Below are positions 47,367 to 56,176 of a stretch of 64,000 nucleotides of DNA, piece by piece. Numbering within the stretch: position 1 is the stretch's first letter; each line of letters opens with the position of its first letter. This DNA is from Streptomyces pactum (lineage in GTDB: Bacteria > Actinomycetota > Actinomycetes > Streptomycetales > Streptomycetaceae). The position numbers and the translations under genes are program-made. The stretch is taken from assembly GCF_002005225.1 (NCBI RefSeq), contig NZ_CP019724.1:1674001-1738000 (forward strand), written 5' to 3'. Below the pieces are notes generated by a model. The model was not told the origin of the DNA and did no database searches. It was given only the letters and a program-made list of their open reading frames with translations.

Positions 47367-48367
47367 CGAGTGCCCCGCTTCGTGTAGTCGGCCAGCTCCG
47401 CGGCGTCGTCCTTGGTGATGATCTGCGGTCCGGTGAGCACCGGCCGGCCGCCGCCGAGGACGTCGGCGTTGTACTTGTACAGCCACAGCAGGTCGACCGC
47501 CTCGTAGCCCTGGAGGTAGGGCTGCTGGTCGACGGCGAAACCGAGGGTGCCGTCCTCCAGCCCGGCGGCCACCTTGGCGTTGAGGTCGAAGGTGTCGATC
47601 TCGGCCTCGCTGCCCGCGCCCTGCTTGGCCTTCACGGCGGTGTCGGCGTAGGGCGCGCCGAGGGTGACGACCGCGTCGACGGACTTGTCGGTCTGCAGCT
47701 TGGCCTCGATGGCGGACTGCACGTCCGGCATGCTGGTGCCGTTGACGTAGAGCCGCTGGACCTCGCCGTCGAAGGTCTTCTCCACGCCGTCGCAGCGCTG
47801 CTCGTGTCCGACGTTGCCCTGCTCGTGCAGCACACAGATCGCCTGCTCGCGCCCGCGCTCGTTCAGCTCCTCGCCGACCGCCTCGCCGGCGATCGTCTCG
47901 TCCTGGCCGACGTGGGTGAGGGCGCCGAACTCCTTGGACTCCCGCGAGCCGGAGTTCACGGTGATCACGGGGATGCCCGCCTTCTCGGCACGGGCCAGGG
48001 CGGACTTCATGGCGGCGGGCTTGGCGAGCGTGACGATGATCCCGTCGACCTTCTTGTCGATGGCCGCGTTCACGAGCTGCGCCTGCTGCTGGGCCTCGTC
48101 GTCGTGGGAGTACAGGAAGTTGATGTTGTCTTTCACGGCCGCCTGCTCGGCGCCGCTCTGGACGATGTCCCAGAAGGTGTCGCCATCACCCGAGTGAGTG
48201 ATCATCGCGAAGGTCCAGCGGGGCGTGTCCACCGCCGCCTCCCCCTGGGCCGACGCGGCCTTGCGGGCGTCCTCGGCGCGCTTGCCGCCGGTGCTGCTGC
48301 AGCCGGCCAGGGACACGGACAGTGCCCCTGCCAGCGCTATGCCTACCCAGGTCCGAAACCGTGCCAC
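47363..48367 (-). CDS. Sugar ABC transporter substrate-binding lipoprotein
   Basis: 334 residues: signal with lipobox LSVSLAGC, then a type I periplasmic-binding (RbsB-like) domain (ITHSGDGDTFWDIVQSGAEQ, GIPVITVNSGSRESKEFGAL, VGQDETIAGEAVG, GFAVDQQPYLQGYEAVDL). Two extra cysteines (ICVLHEQGN, EQRCDGVEK) could form a surface disulfide. Ribose/inositol/fructose are all plausible ligands; the linked oxidoreductase hints at a polyol such as inositol. GTG at 48367 is preceded by AAGGG about 10 nt away. First gene of its operon; two candidate operators lie upstream. Confidence 0.92.
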   Translation of the reverse strand: MARFRTWVGIALAGALSVSLAGCSSTGGKRAEDARKAASAQGEAAVDTPRWTFAMITHSGDGDTFWDIVQSGAEQAAVKDNINFLYSHDDEAQQQAQLVNAAIDKKVDGIIVTLAKPAAMKSALARAEKAGIPVITVNSGSRESKEFGALTHVGQDETIAGEAVGEELNERGREQAICVLHEQGNVGHEQRCDGVEKTFDGEVQRLYVNGTSMPDVQSAIEAKLQTDKSVDAVVTLGAPYADTAVKAKQGAGSEAEIDTFDLNAKVAAGLEDGTLGFAVDQQPYLQGYEAVDLLWLYKYNADVLGGGRPVLTGPQIITKDDAAELADYTKRGTR

Positions 48368-48454
48368 GAGGCCGTGCCCTTCTTGCTGTGCCGTGCTGTG
48401 CGTGCCGGGGTTCCGCGGAACCCGGCCGGGTTCTCGAAACCCCAAACGCCCCAT

Positions 48455-48517
48455 TGTCCGACATGGCAGCGGATCACTCGGCGCCGGGGAGCAGGCGCCG
48501 GTCACATTGTCCGGACA
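48455..48517. promoter_or_regulatory. Paired TGTCC(G)GACA operator sites upstream of the sugar ABC operon
   Basis: A perfect TGTCCGGACA palindrome lies at 48508-48517 and a one-base-shorter relative TGTCCGACA at 48455-48463, both flanked by ATT on the left and AT on the right. The same palindrome occurs at 49461-49470 beside the GntR and oxidoreductase starts, so these are probably binding sites of that GntR repressor. Confidence 0.7.
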
Positions 48518-48645
48518 TTGGGACGGCCTCGCACGGCGAGCCCCCCGGCCACGGGCCCGGCCACCGGCACGGCCACCGGCACGGCGGACCTCACGACGAG
48601 CGGCACCGCGGACCGCAAAGCCCCCGGTCCGCCGACCGGCGCGGG

Positions 48646-49410
48646 TCAGGACCGCACGAGCAACTGGAACTCGAAGGAGTAGCGGGACGGCCGGTAGGTG
48701 TGCGTGCCGAACTCGACCGCGCGTCCCATGTCGTCGAACGTCGTGCGCTCCATGGTGAGCAGGGGCGCGCCCTCGGCCTCGCCGAGCCGCTCGGCCTCGC
48801 CGGCGGTGGCGGCGCGGGCCCCGATGGACTGACGGGCGCTGTGCAGGGTGATCCCGGCGGCGCGCATCAGCCGGTACAGGCCGGTGGCCTCCAGCAGTTC
48901 GGTGTCCAGGTCGAAGAGACCCGGCGGCAGGTAGTTGCAGAGGTACGCCATCGGCTCCCCGTGCGTCAGCCGCAGCCGCTCCACCCGGTGCACGTCGCTC
49001 TCCTGGGCGACCCCGAGCGCGGCGGCGACCTCGGCGGTGGCGGGCACGACCGTGTTGACCAGGACCTTCGTGGCCGGGCGCTGGCCCGCCGCCTCCAGGT
49101 CGTCGTAGAGACTGCTGAGCTCCAGTGGGCGCTTGACCTTGCTGTGCACGACCTGGGTGCCGACGCCCCGGCGGCGCACGAGCAGGCCCTTGTCGACGAG
49201 CGACTGGATGGCCTGACGGACGGTGGGCCGGGACAGACCGAGCCGCGCGGCGAGTTCGATCTCGTTCCCCAGCAGGCTGCCGGGGGTCAGCGCGCCGCGC
49301 TCGATCGCCGCCTCGAGCTGCTGCGACAACTGGAAATACAGCGGCACGGGGCTGCTGCGATCCACGCTGAGGTCCAGCGACACGGTCGGGTCCACTTCTG
49401 GTTTCGGCAC
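48646..49410 (-). CDS. GntR-family regulator (HutC/UTRA type)
   Basis: 254 residues. N-terminal winged HTH (about 18-85: PLYFQLSQQLEAAIERGALT, EIELAARLGLSRPTVRQAIQ) and C-terminal UTRA effector domain (SVLYDDLE-like SSLYDDLEAAGQRP, RVERLRLTHGEPMAYLCNYL). UTRA domains bind sugar phosphates or related small ligands. It is transcribed in the same direction as the ABC operon 278 nt downstream and divergent from the oxidoreductase. GTG at 49410 gives the conventional PKPEVDP start; a longer frame exists upstream but overlaps the promoter. Confidence 0.92.
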   Translation of the reverse strand: MPKPEVDPTVSLDLSVDRSSPVPLYFQLSQQLEAAIERGALTPGSLLGNEIELAARLGLSRPTVRQAIQSLVDKGLLVRRRGVGTQVVHSKVKRPLELSSLYDDLEAAGQRPATKVLVNTVVPATAEVAAALGVAQESDVHRVERLRLTHGEPMAYLCNYLPPGLFDLDTELLEATGLYRLMRAAGITLHSARQSIGARAATAGEAERLGEAEGAPLLTMERTTFDDMGRAVEFGTHTYRPSRYSFEFQLLVRS

Positions 49411-49460
49411 GGGCCGAGCGTAGCTCCGTGCGCTGTTGACGGGAAGTTGTGTAGTTCGAT

Positions 49461-49470
49461 TGTCCGGACA
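49461..49470. promoter_or_regulatory. TGTCCGGACA operator between gntR and the oxidoreductase
   Basis: Perfect 10-bp palindrome, in the context ATTGTCCGGACATA. It lies 7 bp upstream of TTGACA (49477-49482), the only consensus -35 hexamer in this gap, which drives the oxidoreductase; a weaker CACTTT -10 candidate 18 bp further would place the transcription start at or next to the ATG (leaderless). It matches the sites in front of the sugar ABC operon. Confidence 0.7.
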
Positions 49471-49512
49471 TACGCATTGACAGCGCGCGGGCTGTGAGCC
49501 CACTTTGATTCC

Positions 49513-50544
49513 ATGCGCATCGGGGTCATCGGAACGGGCCGCATCGGCACCGTTCACGCCAACACGCTCAGCCGTCATCGCGACGTCGGATCCCTGATCC
49601 TCACGGACGCCGACATCGCGCGGGCCCAGGACCTGGCCCACCGGCTGGGCGAGACGGCGGCACCAGGAGTGGACGAGATCTTCCAGTGGGGCGTGGACGC
49701 CGTGGTGATCACCACGGCGACGCCGGCCCACGCCGAACTGATCGGTCGGGCGGCACGCTCGGGTTTACCGGTGTTCTGCGAGAAACCCATCGCGCTGGAC
49801 CTGCCCGGCACGCTCCAGGCGATCGCCGAGGTGGAGACCGCGGGGACGATTCTGCAGATGGGGTTCCAGCGCCGCTTCGACGCCGGCTACACGGGGGCCC
49901 GTGAGGCGGTACGGTCCGGGCGGCTCGGCCGGCTGCACACCGTCCGGGCGATGACCAGCGATCAGGCCCCGCCGCCCGCCGCGTACCTGCCGCAGTCCGG
50001 AGGGCTCTACCGGGACACCCTGATCCACGACTTCGACGTCCTGCGCTGGGTGACCGGCCGCGAGGTCGCCGACGTGTACGCCGCCGGGTCCGACGCCGGC
50101 CCGCCGATGTTCCGCGCGGCGGACGACGTGGACACCGGCGCGGCCCTCCTCACGCTGGACGACGGCACGCTGGCCACGGTGACCGCGACGCGTCTGAACG
50201 GGGCGGGGTACGACGTGCGCATGGAGCTGGCCGGGGAGCTGGACCAGATCGTCGTGGGCCTGGACGACCGTACGCCGATCGCCTCCACCGAGCCGACCGG
50301 ACCGCCGGCCGCGGACAAGCCGTGGACCGGCTTCGTGGAACGGTTCGGTCCCGCCTACGAGGCCGAACTGACCACGTTCGTGGAGGTCGTGCGCGGCGAG
50401 CGGGCCAACCCGTGCGACGGGCGCGAGGCACTGCTGGCCCTGCGGATCGCCGAGGCCTGCGAGATCTCCCGGCGCGAGCGCAGGCCCGTGCGGCTGGCGG
50501 AGATCCCGGGGGCCGGGGCGTCCACGGCGTCCACGGCGGGGTGA
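49513..50544 (+). CDS. Gfo/Idh/MocA-family oxidoreductase, possible inositol 2-dehydrogenase
   Basis: 343 residues. NAD(P)-binding Rossmann motif GVIGTGRIG (4-12), the EKP signature in FCEKPIALDL, and DTLIHDFDVLRWV carrying the catalytic histidine and aspartate. The pattern, including GFQRRFDAGYTGAREAV, closely resembles inositol dehydrogenase (IolG). ATG at 49513 has no ribosome binding site, so leaderless translation is likely. A TTGACA -35 and the shared palindrome sit just upstream. It probably oxidises the polyol or sugar imported by the adjacent ABC transporter. Confidence 0.87.
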   Translation: MRIGVIGTGRIGTVHANTLSRHRDVGSLILTDADIARAQDLAHRLGETAAPGVDEIFQWGVDAVVITTATPAHAELIGRAARSGLPVFCEKPIALDLPGTLQAIAEVETAGTILQMGFQRRFDAGYTGAREAVRSGRLGRLHTVRAMTSDQAPPPAAYLPQSGGLYRDTLIHDFDVLRWVTGREVADVYAAGSDAGPPMFRAADDVDTGAALLTLDDGTLATVTATRLNGAGYDVRMELAGELDQIVVGLDDRTPIASTEPTGPPAADKPWTGFVERFGPAYEAELTTFVEVVRGERANPCDGREALLALRIAEACEISRRERRPVRLAEIPGAGASTASTAG

Positions 50545-50583
50545 GCGGGTTCCGCACGCACCGCGGGACCGCGTGGGCCGCAT

Positions 50584-50719
50584 GCACCGCGCCACCCCAC
50601 GCACCGCAAGCACCGCCGCACCGCGCCACCTCACGCACCCCAAGCACCGCCGCACCGCGCCACCCCACGCACCCCAAGCACCGCCGCACCGCGCCACCCC
50701 ACGCACCCCAAGCACCGCC
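50584..50719. repeat. 34-bp tandem repeat, 4 copies
   Basis: Four contiguous 34-bp units (50584-50617, 50618-50651, 50652-50685, 50686-50719) with GCACCGCGCCACC and CAAGCACCGCC blocks; the last two are identical. They occupy the gap downstream of the oxidoreductase and before the convergent DHFR-like gene. The unit is strand-biased (very C-rich, no T-rich segment) and is not CRISPR-like because there are no spacers. Confidence 0.95.
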
Positions 50720-50794
50720 GCACCTCCCAGGCAGTGGCATGTCAATGACAAGGCCGTGGGGTTGGCCGGGGGGTCGTATGTGTTCTCGGCGAGT

Positions 50795-51409
50795 TCACAG
50801 TTCGTACGAGCCGTACTCGGGCCGCCCGGCCAGGTCGTACGACTGGATGGAGACGCCCGCGCCCGTCACCCGCCCGCCAGTGTGCCGGAAGGCCGTCGGC
50901 AGAGCGCCCTGCGCGAAGAGGCGGCGTCCGGCCCCGAGTACCACGGGGAAGGTCAGCAGGTGGACGGTGTCGACGAGGTCGAGCGCCAGCAGCGAGCCCG
51001 CGAGGGCTCCGCTCCCGTGCACCTGGAGCTCCCCGTCGGTGCGCTCCTTCAGCGCGGTGACCTCCTTGGCGAGGTCGCCGCCGAGCACGGTCGTGCCCGC
51101 CCAGTCGGGGTCGGTGAGGGTGGCGGAGGCGACGTACTTCGGCAGGGCGTTCAGCTTGGAGGCGACGGGGTCGGCGGGGTCGGTGATCTTCGGCCAGTAC
51201 GCCGCGAAGATGTCGTAGGTGCGCCGGCCGAGGAGGAACGCGCCGACACGGCCGAAGACCTCGTCGACGAACCGGCCGAAGTCCTCGTCGCCGTACGGCA
51301 CGCTCCAGCCGCCCTGCGCGAAGCCGTCGCGGGTGTCCTCGCGGGGACCGCCGGGCGCCTGGTAGACGCCGTCGAGGGTGAGGAAGGTGGTGAGTACGAG
51401 CTTGCCCAT
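50795..51409 (-). CDS. Dihydrofolate-reductase-like / RibD C-terminal domain protein
   Basis: 204 residues, RibD_C fold. Visible features: LVLTTFLTLDGVYQAPGGPR at the start, GAFLLGRRTYDIFAAYWP and the nucleotide-binding-like QVHGSGALAGSLLALDLVD. Many such proteins of about 200 residues in actinobacteria are uncharacterised NADPH-dependent reductases; this one is unlikely to be the essential FolA. ATG at 51409. It is divergent from the SDR gene across 134 bp. Confidence 0.87.
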   Translation of the reverse strand: MGKLVLTTFLTLDGVYQAPGGPREDTRDGFAQGGWSVPYGDEDFGRFVDEVFGRVGAFLLGRRTYDIFAAYWPKITDPADPVASKLNALPKYVASATLTDPDWAGTTVLGGDLAKEVTALKERTDGELQVHGSGALAGSLLALDLVDTVHLLTFPVVLGAGRRLFAQGALPTAFRHTGGRVTGAGVSIQSYDLAGRPEYGSYEL

Positions 51410-51543
51410 GACGGATGCCTGCTTTCGTGGGTCGCGGTCTTGGCTGTCACCGGTTCCGACTCCGCCGGCGTCCGCGACTCATCGGTCAGGTCGATGTCCG
51501 TTCGCCGCCAGCGTGCGAAGGCCCGGCCCGCTGGGATGGACCC

Positions 51544-52311
51544 ATGAACACGAACACGGAATCGGTTACTCACTCCTCGGCGCCGCTGACCGGCCGGATC
51601 GCCCTGGTCACGGGCGGCAGCCGGGGCATCGGGGCGGCGACCGCGCTGCGGCTCGCACGCGAGGGCGCCGACGTGGCCCTCACCTACGTGAACGGCAAGG
51701 ACGCGGCCGAGGACGTCGTACGGGCCGTCGAGGCGCTGGGCCGCCGGGCGGTCGCCCTGCGGGCGGACTCCGCCGACGCCGGCGAGGCGGCCGGGGCGGT
51801 GGACCGGGTAGCGCAGGCGCTCGGCGGCCTCGACGTGCTGGTCAACAACGTCGGTCTCGGCGTGCTCGGTCCGCTGGAGGGCCTGTCGCTCGACGACGTG
51901 GACCGGCTGCTGGCCGTGAACGTGCGCGGGGTCTTCCTTACCTCGCAGGCGGCCGCGGCCCGCATGTCCGAGGGCGGCCGGATCATCACGATCGGCACCT
52001 GCATGACCCAGCGGGTACCCGGACCGGGCGGGACGCTGTACGCGACGAGCAAGTCGGCGCTGATCGGGCTGACCAAGGCCCTGGCCAGGGAGTTGGGCCC
52101 GCGGGGGATCACGGCGAACATCGTTCACCCCGGTCCGATCGACACCGACATGAACCCGGCGGACGGCCCTTACGCGGACGGACAGGCCGCCATGACCGCG
52201 CTGGGGCGCTTCGGCACGGCGGACGAGGTCGCGTCGACGGTGGCGTACCTGGCGGGTGCCTCGTACGTCACGGGCGCGGAGTTCGCCGTGGACGGCGGGC
52301 ACGCGGCGTAG
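51544..52311 (+). CDS. Short-chain dehydrogenase/reductase
   Basis: 255 residues. Cofactor motif TGGSRGIG (23-30), NNVG in the central sheet (101-104) and the catalytic Y166-x3-K170 in TLYATSK. The position where the catalytic serine is expected carries threonine (IGTCMTQRV, T152), an uncommon but reported substitution. Lack of a specific C-terminal signature leaves the substrate open; the 30-residue C-terminus AGASYVTGAEFAVDGGH is standard for classical SDRs. ATG at 51544 with only a weak GGATGG upstream. Confidence 0.9.
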   Translation: MNTNTESVTHSSAPLTGRIALVTGGSRGIGAATALRLAREGADVALTYVNGKDAAEDVVRAVEALGRRAVALRADSADAGEAAGAVDRVAQALGGLDVLVNNVGLGVLGPLEGLSLDDVDRLLAVNVRGVFLTSQAAAARMSEGGRIITIGTCMTQRVPGPGGTLYATSKSALIGLTKALARELGPRGITANIVHPGPIDTDMNPADGPYADGQAAMTALGRFGTADEVASTVAYLAGASYVTGAEFAVDGGHAA

Positions 52312-52338
52312 ACGACGCGACCGTCGGCGCGCGTGCGC

Positions 52339-52376
52339 GCGGGACGCACCGGTGCTGTCCGGCCGGTGCGTCCCGC
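52339..52376. terminator. Bidirectional hairpin terminator
   Basis: GCGGGACGCACCGG (52339-52352) pairs perfectly with CCGGTGCGTCCCGC (52363-52376) around a 10-nt loop. It lies between the converging SDR and allantoicase genes and can terminate both. Confidence 0.8.
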
Positions 52377-52439
52377 GGGTCTCGTGGGGCCGGCCGCCCG
52401 GCCCGGGGCGGGGCGGCCGGTCCGTTCCTGGGTCGTGGG

Positions 52440-53570
52440 TCAGCCGCCGAGTTCCTGGTGGCGGGCGGCCAGGCGGGTCGCGCCGTCCTCGGTCAGGGAG
52501 CCGAACAGGCGCAGGCGGGAGATGCCGCCGTCGGGGAAGATGTCCACGCGCGCGTGGGTGCCGACGGCCGCCTCGGGCAGGACGAAGCGGTGGTTGGTGT
52601 CCGGCTGCATCCGGGTGCGCGGCAGGACCTCACGCCACTCGCCGTCCTCACCGTCCTTCACGGACACCGACGCCCAGCCGGCCGAGTTGCCCTTCAGATA
52701 CGCCGTGTCGATCTCGATCGCGCGGATCCGCGAGCGGTCCACCAGCCGGTACCGGATCCAGTCGTTGCCCTGGTCGCGGCGGCGGCGGGTCTCCCAGCCG
52801 TCGTCCATCTTGCGGGAGCGGCCGGGCTGGATGGTGTTGGTGGCCGGCGAGTAGAAGAGGTTGGAGGCGTCCTCGACCCGACCGCCGTTCTCCAGGGCGA
52901 CCACGTCGAAGGTGCCGAGGGCGGTGAGCCAGGCCGGGTCCGGGACGACCTCGCCGTACACGCGCAGGCGGGCGATGCCACCGTCCGGGTGCTGCTTGAG
53001 CCGCAGGTGGGTGAAGCGCTGCTCGGCGGAGACGGCGAAGCCGTTGGCCGCGTGGCCGCCGACCGCCGTGCGCGGGACGAGCGTCGTCCACTTCACGTCG
53101 TCCGCGAGCAGTTCCCGGGGCGACGGGGAACCCGCGACCGAGGTGCCCTCGACGGAGACCGCCTGCGGGTAGTTGCCGCGGAAGTGGGCGGTGTCGACGA
53201 CGATGCCGCGGATCACGCCGGGGGCGCCGAGGCGGATCAGCGCCCAGTCGTGGTCGTCCTCGGTGGGCCAGGGGTGCTCGGCGGAGACGCCGCGGCGCCG
53301 GCGGGTCTCCCAGCCGTCCATGACCTTGCCCTTGTGCCCGAAGTGCTCGGGGTCGAACTCGGCGGGCTCGGGCACCAGCAGGTTCTCGCGCTGGGCGAAG
53401 AACTCGTCGTTGGCGGCGACGACACCCGCGCCGAGCTGCCGGTCGGCAAGGTTGGCGTACTGGGTGAAGGGGAGGTCGGCGGTGCGGTAGTCCGCGTACG
53501 GGTCGCCGCCTCCGTAGGGGTTCGCGTCGCCGGTGAAGCTGGCCAACGAGGGGTTCTGCTGGGCCGTCAC
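52440..53570 (-). CDS. alc: Allantoicase
   Basis: 376 residues. Allantoicase hydrolyses allantoate to ureidoglycolate and urea. The protein shows the two-domain duplicated allantoicase fold: MDGWETRRRRG in the first repeat and MDDGWETRRRRDQGNDWIRY in the second, with LIRLGAPGVIRGIVVDTAHF and YRLVDRSRIRAIEIDTAYL as equivalent strands. The start context is NPSLASFTGDANPYGGGDPY. GTG at 53570 is chosen; AAAGGA lies about 14 nt upstream. It is preceded by allB, 62 nt away, and is in one operon. Confidence 0.95.
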   Translation of the reverse strand: MTAQQNPSLASFTGDANPYGGGDPYADYRTADLPFTQYANLADRQLGAGVVAANDEFFAQRENLLVPEPAEFDPEHFGHKGKVMDGWETRRRRGVSAEHPWPTEDDHDWALIRLGAPGVIRGIVVDTAHFRGNYPQAVSVEGTSVAGSPSPRELLADDVKWTTLVPRTAVGGHAANGFAVSAEQRFTHLRLKQHPDGGIARLRVYGEVVPDPAWLTALGTFDVVALENGGRVEDASNLFYSPATNTIQPGRSRKMDDGWETRRRRDQGNDWIRYRLVDRSRIRAIEIDTAYLKGNSAGWASVSVKDGEDGEWREVLPRTRMQPDTNHRFVLPEAAVGTHARVDIFPDGGISRLRLFGSLTEDGATRLAARHQELGG

Positions 53571-53632
53571 GGTGATCAGGTGTTCCTTTCGGGATCGTTC
53601 GGGGTGAGCTGGGTTCAGGAGGTCCGGACGCG

Positions 53633-54970
53633 TCACGACCGGGTGAGGAGCTGTCCCTTCGGCTCAGTGAACGCGCCGTCCGCCACGACGCGCTGTCCGC
53701 GCAGCCAGGTGAACTTCACGACGCCGTACAGGGTCTTGCCCGCGTACGCCGTGACGCGGTTGCGGTGCTGGAGGGCGGCCGGGTCGACGGTGAACGTCTC
53801 GTCGGGGGCGAGGACCGCGAAGTCGGCGTCGTGGCCGGCGGCGATGGCGCCCTTGCGTCCGTCGAGCCCCACCTGGCGGGCCGTGTGCGTGGACATCCAG
53901 CGCACGACGTCCTCCAGGCCGTGGCCGCGCTCGCGTGCCTTGGTCCACATGGCCGGCAGGCTGAGCTGGAGGCCGGCGATGCCGCCCCAGGCGGTGGCGA
54001 AGTCGTCGGTCTTCAGGTCGGCGGTGGACGGCGAGTGGTCGGTGACCACGCAGTCGATGGTGCCGTCCGCCAGCGCCTGCCACAGCAGGTCCTGGTTGGC
54101 GGCCTCCCGGATGGGCGGGCAGCACTTGAACTCGCTCGCACCGTCCGGCACTTCCTCGGCGGTGAGGGTGAGGTAGTGGGGGCACGTCTCGACCGTGACC
54201 TGTACGCCCTCGGCGCGGGCCTCGGCGATCAGCGGCAGGGCGTCGCCGGAGGACAGGTGGAGCACGTGCACGCGCGCGTTGAGCCGCTTCGCCTGCGCGA
54301 GGAGGGCGGCGATCGCCGTGTCCTCGGCGTCGCGCGGGCGGCTGGCGAGGAAGTGGGAGTACTTCGGACCACCCTGCTGCGGGGCCGCGGCCAGGTGGTG
54401 CGGGTCCTCGGCGTGCACGATCAGCAGGCCGTCGAAGGCGGCGATCTCCGCGAGGGACCGGGCGAGCTGCTCCTGGTCGAGGTGCGGGAACTCGTCCACG
54501 CCCGACGGCGACAGGAACGCCTTGAAGCCGAAGACCCCGGCCTCGTGCAGCGGGCGCAGGTCCTTGACGTTGTCGGGCAGGGCGCCGCCCCAGAAGCCGA
54601 CGTCGATGTGTGCCTTGTCGGCGGCGACCGCACGCTTGGTGCGCAGGTTCTCGACCGTGGTGGTCGGCGGGATGGAGTTGAGCGGCATGTCGACGAGGGT
54701 GGTGATGCCGCCGGCCGCCGCGGCGCGGGTGGCGGTCCAAAAGCCCTCCCACTCGGTGCGGCCGGGGTCGTTCACGTGCACGTGGGTGTCGACCAGGCCG
54801 GGCAGGACGACGTGGTCACCGACGTCCTCCAGCCGGGCGCCCGCCGGGACGGGGGCGTCGTACGGCAGGACGGCCGCGATCGTCTCCCCGGTCACCGCGA
54901 TCGACGCGGCACGTATCCCCTCGGGAGTGATGACGCGCGTCGAGCGCAGCACCAGTTCAGCTTCGGACAC
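53633..54970 (-). CDS. allB: Allantoinase
   Basis: 445-residue cyclic amidohydrolase that opens allantoin to allantoate. Metal ligands are H63 and H65 ([12 protein letters not shown]), carboxylated K150 ([12 protein letters not shown]), H186 (LIVHAEDPH), H238 (VLHLSSG) and D311 (VVTDHSPS), so the binuclear centre is intact. GTG at 54970 has AGAGAGG 5 nt upstream; an ATG 33 nt further upstream (MKNSVAERE) is possible. First gene of the allB-alc operon; divergent from allR, and a TCAA-N7-TTGA palindrome lies 30 bp from its start. Confidence 0.95.
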   Translation of the reverse strand: MSEAELVLRSTRVITPEGIRAASIAVTGETIAAVLPYDAPVPAGARLEDVGDHVVLPGLVDTHVHVNDPGRTEWEGFWTATRAAAAGGITTLVDMPLNSIPPTTTVENLRTKRAVAADKAHIDVGFWGGALPDNVKDLRPLHEAGVFGFKAFLSPSGVDEFPHLDQEQLARSLAEIAAFDGLLIVHAEDPHHLAAAPQQGGPKYSHFLASRPRDAEDTAIAALLAQAKRLNARVHVLHLSSGDALPLIAEARAEGVQVTVETCPHYLTLTAEEVPDGASEFKCCPPIREAANQDLLWQALADGTIDCVVTDHSPSTADLKTDDFATAWGGIAGLQLSLPAMWTKARERGHGLEDVVRWMSTHTARQVGLDGRKGAIAAGHDADFAVLAPDETFTVDPAALQHRNRVTAYAGKTLYGVVKFTWLRGQRVVADGAFTEPKGQLLTRS

Positions 54971-54999
54971 CCGAACCTCTCTTTCCGCCACCGAGTTTT

Positions 55000-55014
55000 T
55001 CAACGTTCTGTTGA
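55000..55014. promoter_or_regulatory. Inverted repeat TCAA-N7-TTGA near allB
   Basis: TTCAAC-GTTCT-GTTGAA is a perfect 6-bp inverted repeat with a 5-bp spacer (54999-55015); its core is TCAA-N7-TTGA. The same TCAA-N7-TTGA core occurs at 57339-57353 in front of malate synthase, so it is a candidate regulon operator. Confidence 0.6.
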
Positions 55015-55092
55015 AGGAGTCTTCATTCCCGCTCCCGCGCCGTCAAGAGGCACCCTTTGTGCGGGCATGCCCAGCGGATCCATCCTGGACGT

Positions 55093-55117
55093 TTCCACAA
55101 AGCGGAATTAGAATTCC
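55093..55117. promoter_or_regulatory. TTCC-N7-GGAA operator and overlapping GGAATT-AG-AATTCC palindrome
   Basis: TTCCACAAAGCGGAA (55093-55107) has an almost identical counterpart before aceB (TTCCACAATGAGGAA, 57356-57370). It overlaps a perfect palindrome GGAATT-AG-AATTCC (55104-55117). Position is midway between the divergent allB and allR starts, consistent with AllR control of both. Confidence 0.65.
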
Positions 55118-55206
55118 AGCAAGCAGAACGTAGCTACGTACAAGCCGGTAGTCAACCGGCCGCCGGGTACGCTTCTTTCTCCCGCCAGCCCCGAAAGGAA
55201 CGTGCC

Positions 55207-56010
55207 GTGCCGACGTCCAGCGCCAGCACCACCGACTCCGCCAGGTCCGCCACAGGAGGCGTCCAGTCCCTGGAGCGCGCCTTCGACCTGCTCGAACGGA
55301 TGGCGGACGCGGGTGGCGAGGTCGGCCTGAGCGAGCTCTCCGCGAGCAGCGGGCTGCCGCTGCCGACCATCCACCGCCTGATGCGCACCCTCGTGGCCTG
55401 CGGATACGTACGCCAGCAGCCCAACCGCCGCTACGCGCTCGGGCCCCGTCTGATCCGGCTCGGCGAGTCCGCGTCCCGGCTGCTCGGCACCTGGGCCCGC
55501 CCGCACCTGGCCCGCCTGGTCGAGGAGACCGGCGAGACGGCGAACATGGCGCTGCTCGACGGGGACGAGATCGTGTACGTCGCGCAGGTGCCGTCCAAGC
55601 ACTCGATGCGCATGTTCACCGAGGTCGGCCGGCGCGTCCTGCCGCACTCCACGGGCGTGGGCAAGGCCCTGCTCGCGGACTTCCCGGCGGACGAGGTACG
55701 GGCCCTGCTGGGCCGGACCGGCATGCCGGCCGCGACCGACAAGACGATCACCACGCCGGACGGGTTCATCGCGGCGCTGGAGGACGTGCGGCGCCAGGGA
55801 TACGCGATCGACGACAACGAGCAGGAGATCGGCGTCCGCTGCCTGGCCGTCTCCGTCCCGAACTCCCCCACCGCGGCGGCGATCTCGATCTCCGGCCCGG
55901 CAGGCCGGGTCACGGAGACCGCGACCGACCGGATGGTGCCGCTGCTCCAGCAGGTGGCGGCGGAACTGTCGGAGGCCCTGCTCACCTCGAACGGCAACCC
56001 GGCCGCGTAA
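55207..56010 (+). CDS. allR: IclR-family repressor of allantoin catabolism (AllR-like)
   Basis: 267 residues. N-terminal winged HTH (about 17-75: GGVQSLERAFDLLERMADAG, LPLPTIHRLMRTLVACGYVR) and C-terminal IclR effector domain (PHSTGVGKALLADFPADEVR, GYAIDDNEQEIGVRCLAVSV). Position divergent from allB and near alc and aceB matches AllR of actinobacteria, which represses allantoin degradation and is released by an intermediate such as glyoxylate or allantoate. GTG at 55207 with AAGGAA upstream; TTCC-N7-GGAA sites flank its promoter. Confidence 0.9.
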   Translation: MPTSSASTTDSARSATGGVQSLERAFDLLERMADAGGEVGLSELSASSGLPLPTIHRLMRTLVACGYVRQQPNRRYALGPRLIRLGESASRLLGTWARPHLARLVEETGETANMALLDGDEIVYVAQVPSKHSMRMFTEVGRRVLPHSTGVGKALLADFPADEVRALLGRTGMPAATDKTITTPDGFIAALEDVRRQGYAIDDNEQEIGVRCLAVSVPNSPTAAAISISGPAGRVTETATDRMVPLLQQVAAELSEALLTSNGNPAA

Positions 56011-56051
56011 CCGGCGCCGTCGTCACCCGCGCCGGCGACCCGGGGTCCAAC

Positions 56052-56149
56052 CGGCGCGGGACTCAGCCGGCGCAGGACACAGCCTGCGCGGGACACGGCC
56101 TGCGCGGGACTCAACCGGGCGCAGGACACAACCCGCGCGGAGGATGAGC
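56052..56149. repeat. 16-bp degenerate tandem repeat downstream of allR
   Basis: Six imperfect units of 16-17 bp (for example CGGCGCGGGACTCAGC, CGGCGCAGGACACAGC, CTGCGCGGGACACGGC) run from 56052 to 56149, in the gap between allR and the convergent small gene. No palindrome is strong enough to be a classic terminator. Function unknown. Confidence 0.75.
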
Positions 56150-56176
56150 CCGTGCGGGCGCCGGCGGCACGGAGAA

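Noticed and set aside
50584-50719. Possible CRISPR array
   Set aside because: Units are contiguous with no unique spacers, so it is a simple tandem repeat.
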